DNA of 64,000 bases. Source: Solen grandis. Lineage: Eukaryota > Mollusca > Bivalvia > Adapedonta > Solenidae. The DNA is taken from contig CM037783.1 in assembly GCA_021229015.1 (NCBI GenBank), forward strand, positions 55,820,169 through 55,884,168. The letters run 5' to 3'. Position numbers and translations under genes: made by a program. This document shows, piece after piece, positions 49,567-57,780 of this stretch. The notes under the pieces are model-generated. The model made no database searches and had not been told where the DNA came from. It saw only the letters and a list, made by a program, of their open reading frames with translations. How positions within the stretch are numbered: the first letter of the stretch is position 1; every line of letters begins with the position of its first letter.

Positions 49567-51411
49567 TCAAAAGTCTAATGATTACCTTGGCGATATTTAA
49601 TGACGTCACATTGCAGGTGCTGGTTACCATCCCAACACTACACAAGACTGGCGTTTCTGGTTCCACTCCTTATCATCTTGCTGGTAAAGTATGGCTTAAA
49701 TGTAATATCAGAGCTATATTGAGAAAATGGCGCAAACCCATTCCGTTAAAATATTCATTCAACAGGACATGAAAATGATTGCAAAGGCTTTTGTCAGATT
49801 CCATTATAGATCAGTTGTATAGAAATTATAAACCAAAGTGAGGTTTCCCATTCTAAAATATAACGTTTTTTGAAAAGAGCAGATTTTGACTGTCATTTTT
49901 AAAAATAATTCATTTTAAGATGTCAGGTCATTTGGAACACCTCGACAATATCTTCGGTATTGAACGGCATTTGCCGAGAAAACACGATTGTTGTAACGTA
50001 TTTTAAGTATGTCAGCATGATACAAAAATACGGTAATTTTACATAGAAAATAACAACAATAGCAACAAAAACCATGAGCTCACCTTAAATTTGCCTTTAA
50101 AACAAATAAAATAATCGGGCTTCTGTTTGTAGGTCAACCTTGTCCTTTACATCGTTGTTGTGGTCGCAAGATACCATTTGGACTACAAGAAAGGAGAGGG
50201 CATCCCAACCATGTTCAAGTAAAATATTTTAGTTTTTATTGATACAAATACACGTGCATTCAAATACACCCACAATGGTCATATTCCTCCAATGTTCTCT
50301 TTGAAAGTCTATACTGTTCGCACTTCGACTGATTTGGAATATTCCTCCAATGTTCTCTTTGAAAGTCTGTACTGTTCGCACTTCGACTGATTTGGAATAT
50401 TCCTCCAATGTTCTCTTTGAAAGTCTGTACTGTTCGCACTTCGACTGATTTAGAATATTCATAAAACCATGAAGCGTAGAGATGGATTAGTTTAAAGTTG
50501 TAATGATATTGCTGTATTATATGAGAAAAAAAATCACGTTTATAAAGTGCAATACAATTGTTAAATTATTGTTTTGTATTGTAATTTAAAATGCAATTGA
50601 CAATAACAGACATAACAGATAACTGTTCCTCGGTTAATACCTGAATGACACTAATTAACGTTACAGTAACAGTAACTTCTGGTACCCATTTCAGGCACTT
50701 CATTGAATCGACTGTATCCATGTTTCCCCTACTGAACCTCCACTGGTTCCTTGGATTCTCCGTTACCCTGGAAACAAATTTGGTCCTCCAATACGCCTAC
50801 GTTGCTCTTTGTTCTGGACAGGTAAGTATTAAGACAGTCTTAACTGCATGGCTTCATTGTATTTTATGTCTTTAGTTTGACTTAGGTTCATTTTCTACAG
50901 CATTTTACTGCAAATGAGTCGATAATATTTAATTTTTAATAATTCCTTTATTTGTTTTATTCTTAAAAAACAAACCGTTTCATTTTTATTTTTTATTTTC
51001 GTGGAAAATATAATACAAATTAAGTAATTGGTCCTTTTTTTCAAATGCATAATGACATATTATTCTCAAGAATATATTGCATATGAATATAGTTGTTTGA
51101 AGAAAAAAATGCACATACACGATTCATATTTACTTCACTTTCCAATTAATTAATCCGGATAAAATTTATTTAAAACTAATAGATGATTGGTGCGACGTAA
51201 GACAAATAAACAATTAAGTAAACAAATGACTATAAACACATACGTTTACATATCCTAGGGCGTGTTGATTCTGATATTTGGGGTGTTGACGAACGGCCAG
51301 GTACAGAAACACCTATGTTCTAAGATAGCCGAGAGGGAAGGGAGCATCAGTTCCACGGAGTCAGAGGATCAGGTACAGCACTCCACAGGTCACACCCAAG
51401 CACTGGACTGA
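39150..51411 (+). CDS. Adhesion/secretin-type (class B) 7TM receptor with minimal N-terminus, nine exons
   Basis: Exons 39150-39194, 39503-39606, 41233-41335, 43396-43488, 45371-45498, 49617-49683, 50133-50218, 50695-50821 and 51259-51411 join in phase with GT/AG sites: 906 nt, 301 residues. Segments: TM1 ISEVGCGISLIGCVLTLCLL (about 27-46), the adhesion-GPCR TM1 signature; TM2 ITGNMCLLMMVAQISFI; TM3 CKVATSLLHYFFLCF with Cys87; TM4 GWYVTLIWATPLLIV; loop 2 EQWCWLP with Cys159 and the CW pair; TM5 across exons 6-7; TM6 FPLLNLHWFLGF; TM7 LQYAYVALCSGQGVLILIFG; tail NGQVQKHLCSK and a Ser/Glu-rich end. Only about 24 residues precede TM1, and no GAIN domain is seen. A good acceptor (39101-39106) leaves an open frame upstream of the ATG, so earlier coding exons cannot be excluded. 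Ligand and coupling unknown; probably plasma membrane. Confidence 0.85.
39836..40270 (+). repeat. 35-bp minisatellite, about 11-12 units, in receptor intron 2
   Basis: Units of about 35 bp built on CAGTAAGTTCACTGATTCTC and AGCTCGTTGTCAGTC. It begins about 230 bases after the exon 2 donor. Units vary, for example CCCGTAAGTT instead of CCAGTAAGTT. Nearly every unit holds GTAAGT and TTCTCAG. Confidence 0.88.
40494..40818 (-). mobile_element. SINE-B, near full length
   Basis: On the minus strand: a tRNA-like head (GTTAGAGCGTCCGCCTCGGG, B box GGTTCGATCCC), the body with CACTGCAGTATCACGCC reversed, and the tail CGTTAAACCCAACAAACAAAC. In receptor intron 2. Target duplication not obvious. Confidence 0.85.
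41400..41760 (+). pseudogene. LINE reverse transcriptase relic
   Basis: Frames broken by stops give KGVIVPIYKR, then ENQFGFRDSRNTSDCVFILH and a residue of the block following (LIDYEKA). It lies in receptor intron 3, on the sense strand. Confidence 0.7.
41800..41960 (+). mobile_element. Partial SINE-B
   Basis: B-box region CGGTTCGATCCCCAGCTGCG, then TATAGTTCCATTGCTTGGCA and CATATAAGGGTAGTTTC as in the 53515 copy; the 3' half is absent. Confidence 0.7.
42036..42237. mobile_element. Palindromic MITE, copy 3 (left end lost)
   Basis: Matches copies 1 and 2 from AGGTACCACATAAAGCCTGA to the TTAA at 42234-42237, but the left TIR is absent. The hairpin (42130-42196) carries a paired change relative to the other copies. 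In receptor intron 3. Confidence 0.85.
42257..43036. mobile_element. TIR element of about 780 bp
   Basis: Left arm 42257-42313 (GTTCGATCAATCTGATAATT...ACGAATCATTGTCAAA) is the imperfect reverse complement of 42979-43036 (TTTTGACAATGATTCGTTAC...CAGACTGATCGAAG). Its interior at about 42560-42960 is shared with 62030-62425. No transposase frame is seen. Confidence 0.7.
43252..43282. repeat. Poly(A) run
   Basis: About 30 A just before a B-box-like reversed sequence (GGCGATTGAACCAACGACC), consistent with a SINE relic, 110 bases upstream of receptor exon 4. Confidence 0.7.
43795..43930 (+). repeat. Dispersed repeat, second copy of 12465-12600
   Basis: GACAAACAAATGCATGTGA, AATAGTT..TTTGTTCAACA and ACACTCGGG.TGGGGATAT match the first copy. 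In receptor intron 4. Confidence 0.6.
44512..44755 (+). mobile_element. SINE-A, plus orientation
   Basis: GTGGCCGAGAGGGTAAAGTC (A-box region), GGGTTCGAATCCCGGCAGGG (B box), the family body and the tail CGACGGTAAGCTCAAATAG. In receptor intron 4. Ends in repeated TCTAGTC; no clean target duplication. Confidence 0.85.
45505..46790. other. Receptor intron 5, first part
   Basis: No exon seen. Contains a TG-rich microsatellite at about 46078-46126 and otherwise unremarkable AT-rich sequence. Confidence 0.4.
46833..47087 (+). mobile_element. TIR MITE between (TA)n and (AC)n, copy 1
   Basis: Ends ACGAAACTTGTAAATACTCCG and CGGAGTGCTTATAAGTTTCGT are inverted repeats of about 21 bp. Flanked on the left by (TA)n (46795-46832) and on the right by (AC)n (47086-47119). 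The inverted copy is at 49252-49504. Confidence 0.8.
47929..48014. repeat. Hairpin (foldback)
   Basis: CATATCGAGTGTTGAGAGAG...GGCTAAGTGC (47929-47963) pairs with GTACTTAGTCTGGTTTCGCT...CTCGATATG (47980-48014) with a few mismatches. In receptor intron 5. Confidence 0.65.
48814..49094 (-). mobile_element. SINE-A with a small internal duplication
   Basis: Full-length family member flanked by GTAGAATACGC (48803-48813 and 49095-49105). It is longer than its siblings because GATTCGAAGTCCCTACCGGG is duplicated next to the B box. Confidence 0.9.
49252..49504 (-). mobile_element. TIR MITE, copy 2 (inverted), beside (GT)n(TA)n
   Basis: Reverse complement of 46833-47087 along its whole length. Followed directly by (GT)n(TA)n at 49503-49562, which ends about 55 bases before receptor exon 6. 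Confidence 0.8.
50283..50456. repeat. 58-bp tandem triplication
   Basis: Three nearly identical units starting ATTCCTCCAATGTTCTCTTT at 50283, 50341 and 50399. Begins 64 bases after the exon 7 donor of the receptor gene. The near-perfect identity suggests recent origin. Confidence 0.9.
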
Positions 51412-51752
51412 TGCCATGGCTAACAACAGCACTTGATGGGCCGCATGGATGATGAGACTATATTAAAATGTCATTTGTCTGTCATTCACACTCCTACTAC
51501 CTAAATAGTGTTTGTTTGCTGTTACCCGATCTGAACGTTCATCACTGGGTAGGCAGGTAGGATATGAATAAGGGCCGTAAAACCAAACCCCCAAAATATT
51601 CGATGGATTTTTCCCCATTTTCTATGTCTCTGTGTGAAACAATCAATTACAATGATTGCTTTTCAAGAGTTCGAAGATTTTTTGGTAAACAAAATACTTA
51701 TATTTTCAATCAACCTTAAAAGGAAAAAAAATAAGTGCATTTTTTGACCGTT

Positions 51753-51938
51753 CTGGTAATCCATCATTCAGTTAATTGTGATCATTGTCCATCAAGTGCT
51801 CATGGCAATATTATAGTAAATGCAAGCCTTTGAGAGACTTTGAACAAAATAGCCTATAACTCATAGTCAATGGATAAATGCATCTGCACTGAAGTAGAAC
51901 CATAAGTATACTCGAAGGATGGATGAATTACTTTGCAG
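51753..51938. mobile_element. Diverged relative of the 3434-3625 MITE
   Basis: GGTAATCCATCATTCAGTTA ... GGATGGATGAATTACTTTG and the shared interior (TTGTGATCAT, AAGCCTTTGAGAGACTTTG, GTCAATGGATAAATGC). In the 3'UTR region of the receptor gene. Confidence 0.6.
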
Positions 51939-52298
51939 TAAAAAAGTGTTATTGTTTTTATTTTGTTAAGTTTTTATTTGTGTAATGAATCTACTGGCAT
52001 ACCAGTTTGATAAAGAAAAAATACAAGTGCAACTCTGATGACACGGCACAGCAATGTGTCAGTGCATGGTGACAATTCAAAGTCTGCGTATACTTTTCAG
52101 GTACAAGTACACAAGTTAAATGTTGAGTTTAGTTAATTGTGTTAATTGCAACGTTGACATGGTCATGGCTTAGGTTTTTTTTTTATTTCAGTTTCAAAAT
52201 ACATATTTCTCAATTCAGTATTTTTATCTATGCCTTCTGAGATGAAATGATGAAAGATGCTGTGTAATTTGGCTATGTTATTTATTCACAAGAAATGA

Positions 52299-52304
52299 AA
52301 TAAA
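52299..52304 (+). terminator. Possible poly(A) signal of the receptor gene
   Basis: AATAAA about 890 bases after the stop, followed by a TTTTATTTGTG GU-rich-like element. No AATAAA closer to the stop was obvious, but the choice is tentative. Confidence 0.4.
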
Positions 52305-52379
52305 ACAAATTTTATTTGTGAATGCTATGAATGTCCAATGTCCTTTAATGTTGTTATCGGATCAGTTCAATATCAACTT

Positions 52380-52490
52380 GGATATTACTTATGTATATGC
52401 ATGTATTGTCAGAGAGAGAGAGAGAGAGAGAGCGAGATCAGTTTAATAATAACTTGGATATGGCTTATAATGTATACGCATGCTTAACCA

Positions 52491-52529
<39 letters not shown>

Positions 52530-52790
52530 ACTTAAACATTTACTTTGGTATGAATAATTATGTTTACGCATGTAGAGAGAGAGATCGGCAGCAGCATTAA
52601 GATCTTCCTCGGTACATGTACCCAGGCTATTTATTTTTACATAAATATGAAAAGCTTGGGTACCGAGGATGCATTAAGATTTCAACAGAGAGATGTTAAA
52701 CATTAACTTTGATATGGCTATGTGTATACGCATGTAAATTTTAAAATTTGTGGATTTTTATATCAATTTTTTATGTATACACATGTATAC

Positions 52791-52823
<33 letters not shown>

Positions 52824-52890
52824 AGTTTAATTTTGTGGCTTATGTATACGCATGTATACCCAGAGAGAGAGAGAGAGAGAGATCAAATAG
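52380..52890. repeat. Composite repeat: TGTATACGCATGTATACC plus (AG)n
   Basis: The block TTATGTATACGCATGTATAC + CCAGAGAG(AG)n + ATCAGTTTAAT occurs about five times in varying states (52390, 52470, 52560, 52720, 52775 and 52840), with a (TG)n run at 52494-52522. A local inverted repeat TCCTCGGTAC.../...GGGTACCGAGGA lies at 52607-52670. Confidence 0.7.
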
Positions 52891-53514
52891 TGTTAATTAA
52901 TAATATATTATAATGAGAACAGTTGAGTATGTTCTGTGTCGTATGTACATGTATACATTCTTAATAAAAATTGATATATGTCGTATAGCTCAAATATTTC
53001 TCTTTCTTATGAATCCTAGAACTTAATGTATCATATTTAATTTTCGTAATTCCCTCCAGACAATTTTGGTATGGTTTGGTATTTTTATATGAAAACCAAT
53101 CAATCGAAATATAATCATATACTTATTTGGAGCATTAGATGACAACATTTCACGAGACGTCTCAAAATGCATGGGTATATAGCTGGTCCAAAATTGATGC
53201 GTGAAGGTGCGTTTTCCGGCATACCTGGAGCAAATATGAATAAATAAATAAATAAATAAATGAATAAAGAAATAAACAACAAAAATTTTCCTCAGCGATA
53301 TACCTAATTTCTGAAACACTCTTATTTATAAACATTTCAGAAAGAGCTTACTTAAGAGTTACCATCTCTATGTCGAAGTACTCTTTAAGATTTGAAGTTG
53401 GGGAGATGTTATTTGAAAGGAAAAAGACGACCCAGACAGAAAATATTCAGCGCGGAAAAGTATTTGTTTGATTATTGTTTATTAGGTTTAAATTACGTCT
53501 AGAGTGATAAGACC

Positions 53515-53965
53515 GTCCTCGGTGGACTAGTGATTAGAGTGTCCGCCTCGGGAGCGGGAGGTCGTGGGTTCGATACCCGGCCGCGACAAAACTAAGTCGG
53601 TATTGTTATAGTTCCATTGCTTGGCATTCAGCATATAAGGATAGTTCCATGACTGGCAGTTCCAGTGTCAGGATAATGTGGCGTGGTATCCAAAGGGGTT
53701 TGAAGCACCCGTTGTCTGTTATCCATTTCACGAATGTAGTATCAAAATAATTTTAAGACTTCAATCATGATAGTGAAATAAAACAGCGGAAGTCGACTTT
53801 TTTTCGCATATTTAACAGACAAAGGGTGCTACAAACCCCTGTGGTGGTATCATGCCACATGTTTACCGGAGTGATACTGCAGTGTGGCAGCACTCTATCT
53901 GTCTCAAGTGACATAGTCGCCAAATCACTGAAATACTATCTTTAAACCCAATAAACAAACAAAAG
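53515..53965 (+). mobile_element. SINE-B carrying a nested insertion
   Basis: Head TAGAGTGTCCGCCTCGGGAG and B box GGTTCGATACCC, the body with TAGTTCCATTGCTTGGCATT, and tail AAACCCAATAAACAAACAAA. Its body is interrupted by a separate element at 53691-53843. Confidence 0.88.
53691..53843. mobile_element. hAT-type MITE (153 bp) nested in SINE-B
   Basis: Terminal inverted repeats CAAAGGGGTTTGAAGCACCC and the reverse of GGGTGCTACAAACCCCTGTG (about 30 bp). A perfect 8-bp target duplication GTGGTATC lies at 53683-53690 and 53844-53851. Removing one duplication and the element restores the SINE-B body. 8-bp duplications with CA...TG ends are the hAT pattern. Confidence 0.88.
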
Positions 53966-54612
53966 TAATAAAGTGAAGGTACTCCAGAGTAAGTATAGCT
54001 AGTCTTAAATGGGAAGGGCAGGTTCAAAACTGGAAATGTGCTTTGTTTCCATGCGATAGGTGTTGACTGTGTGTGAATGATAGAGTCAATAGTAAAATGC
54101 TTCTGTGCAGCAATAAAGGAAGAAATGTCGACCTTTCATCGTGAATATTATAAAATCAAATGCATTTATTTATCATTTTAGTTGATATGAAGATAGACTA
54201 GATCGGACAAGATATTACTGTATCTATATAGGTACAAAGTGTGCGTGTGTAATCCCTGATTTTGATGTTGTACTTACATATCATGACAAAATTTATCTGT
54301 CTCGACGATGATTAGATAATGAATTAAACAATACCACCGCACGCCAAAGCTTTTAGTGTGTATCCCGAACATTTGAAGGTAACTCCCTCCGGTACGTGGA
54401 GTAAACATGGTTGTGCATGTAGCTTAGCTAAACCCTTTGTGTTGAAAAAGGAAGAAATAAACACCGGTTGCGCAATTCACCTGTGTATTATTACCTTTGT
54501 TTAAAAATGTGTTTATATCATGGAGTATTACTATGACTTAATGGAACTAGAAAACAATTCACACATGTAGTGTCGTTTTTAGAATTTATATGAAAAACTG
54601 AAATACGAAATC

Positions 54613-57600
54613 ATGTATGAGCAAATATCAGCCACTAATCGGTCTGTAATATTTGCTTCTGTAACTGGTTTTGTGGAGCGGAAGTTCAAATACTGGCCTA
54701 CTTCGGACTATTACTTTGTGGTGGAAATATTTTGGTCAGATAAAAAGACCAGTTATGTGAAAAGGAATTATGACGATTTTATTCGCCTGTATAAAGATTT
54801 GAGTGAACACTATAAGTCAAAATATGAAAGTGGAACAGTGAGAAGTCCAGTTTTTATACCGAAAGTGGAAGGTAAAGTACATGTGTATTCTTTCTTTTTG
54901 GCATAGGTTGATACCTATAGCTTACTTGTTGAGAATAATTCTAAATATAAAGCACGATATTGCGTTACTTGTTATAATTCTAATTTGGAATTTCTCATCC
55001 TATTTTAAAAAAAGTATCGTGTCGATACTCAAACTACAGTTTTTTTTTAATGTTTATTAATCATTGAACACAATCTTTTAAATGTTTTCCGACTGAAAAG
55101 AGAAGTTAATCTAAACGAAAGTGGTATTGCCAACATGCTTTCGTCAAATATAAGGTTTTATCTTTAAATATTTTTATGTAGTATATATAGTTAATATAAA
55201 CATTCTATGAGTATTTCATTAAACAAAATACAAACGAGACATCAAATTCATTGAAGGGAAATAACCTGTATATGAGTCCTTGTTATTCTTAATGCGTGTT
55301 TGCCCTTGTTTCAACCTTAAGTTTCATTGGATGTAATTAAGCTTGTGTCCAGATCAAATTGCAGTTTTACTGTACATGAACGAGTGTATTTGTTGTCAGG
55401 TAACGTTAACTTCACATCCTACAAGTGTCTATATATAGAATTGGATCTAGAATAGATAAAGAGGTGGCGATGGACAGAATAGATTCATATGAAATTATTA
55501 TTTTGCTGGATTTACTACTTAACATATACAGGTTGTTTTCCTAAGCAAGAGACAGTCATTTCTTTCGTAAAATGATTATCATATTTTTCCAATTGAATCT
55601 TCCCAAATGAAATGATTCATGGAATCTTAATGAAATTTGTGATATAGAAGATACTTGTTCGTCTTCGTGGAAGATTCATTTTTATTTCATAAATTAACTT
55701 CACGAGATGAAATATAGTATTGCATCTTCCACAAAATGAACAAATTTTCTTTTATCTCTCTGTAAAATTATCAAATATATTTTACTTATATAGCAGTAAT
55801 CAACTAGTAAGCATAAACTAAAATGTCGTAATTTAATTGTTGATTTGTAACCTCATATGGCATACACTACTTTTAATTAGATTTTTTTTTTTCATTTTTA
55901 ACCTAAAACACATTCATTATCTTATGATTTCCCATTGTTCTACTTCTAACGCAAATTTTCCTAAAAAATAAAGCCAAGTGTAATAAAAAATAATCGGAAG
56001 ACAATCACGGTTCCTAACCACTTTAACTTACTTTATGAACCTGTAAACGCAAAAGAAAGGTTAAATCACTTAATGCGGATGATAGGTTGTGATGAATAAG
56101 AATACATACAAAAAATACGTAGACTAAACCAGTAGAAGACTGCATATTTAAAAAAGAATCTTGACAGCCTTCTTTCATTCTGTTACACATTCACTTCTTC
56201 AGAGAACATAAAACACGCTTACAATTCTCTTAATATTCGGTCATTAGACCTTATTCAAGACCACATTTACCAGCTTCCATTTGTTATAGATGTAAATGAA
56301 TAAGTCCATTACTACCATCTTAAACCTGCTATAGATATATACCCTTGTGAATAAAACATAGTCATATATTTCAGGGAAAGGCCTCTTCAAAAAGAACTCG
56401 GTAGATCTAGCGGAAACTCGAGAGTTGCGTTTGAATGATTTCCTGAAGCAGCTCTTACGGGGAAACCCCTTGGTAATGCTTTCACTGATTTATGGAAATT
56501 GTGCAAGACATTTATGGTGGGACACTCATGACTGGTTCACGCCGTTGTAACAAACTGACATTATCTATGTGTCTCATTCGCACCACTGTCTAGTCTACGA
56601 TCACGTGGACTCCTGATATTCGCGCTAACAAACTTATTCAATATTCATTTCTTTATTTTTGCTTTATATTTCTCTCTCTGTTATAATGAATAACAAGACA
56701 GAAAATGTGTTAGTGGCAAGATAGAGTCAGTAGAAGTGAAAGTCCACGGATTCTAATTCTAATCAGACTGCACATTATTTACTCATTCTGTGACATTTGG
56801 TGCCCAACGTGTGGTCGTAACATAGGCGTACGGGTTGTTTAGCGGCCGACATGACTTAGAAATTCTCTCGTCTCTCGTTATGACAAATAAAATGCTTATA
56901 ATTTAGTCAAATAACAAATCTAATACGTATATAAGACTTCTTCTCTTTAGATTATCGACTTCATTCTCGCTTCAATGGAGGTGGGTTAATGTTAACAAAC
57001 GTTAAGGGCATAGAATATTGTAGTAAAATAACTTAGAAACAATACAATAACGTCACACAAACAAATCGAGGGCTAACCGTGAAATGGTTCCATCTCCACC
57101 CATTTCTTTATGCATTTAGAATAGTTTCGCAGTCAGCCTTGAAATGAAGTGATGGACATTCATCAGTGTTCACTTTCTAATAAAATTGCACTTCCCTTCG
57201 AAAAAATGGTGTTTGGCACCTCATGGAAGACATTGATGATATTATAGTAGATCTATGATGTCAGCTTTGACTAGTGATTGATATTTACTGATATTCTATC
57301 GGTCGGTTACTATACGCCTGGTCGAAATTACTCGACATAGCGTTGGCACCAGGTCTATAATAGTTTGCTTTCAAGTTTTTGTTAATTCAAACGTATTATT
57401 ATTTCAGTTATTTATTATATTTGTTTGGCGAGCAATCCCTTTAAAAATTGATAGGTTTGATTTCAGAATTAAAAGATCACATCTTATTGATCAGTCTATA
57501 ATCAAATATCTTGAAACAAAATGATGCTTAAATATCGTTTGCTACAATAAAATGAACGGAAATCGGAAAGACACATTCTTTTGTTACTGGGATAAGACTT

Positions 57601-57742
57601 TATATAGATCTAAACAAAGATATAAATCAATGTGATGTTGTGCTATTTTCAGATTTTATAATGATTCAATTCTCATGAATAAGAAAATATAAAATAAAAT
57701 TGACATATTCGTCAGAAAAGTGATGAAGATGTGCGGAATATG

Positions 57743-57780
<38 letters not shown>

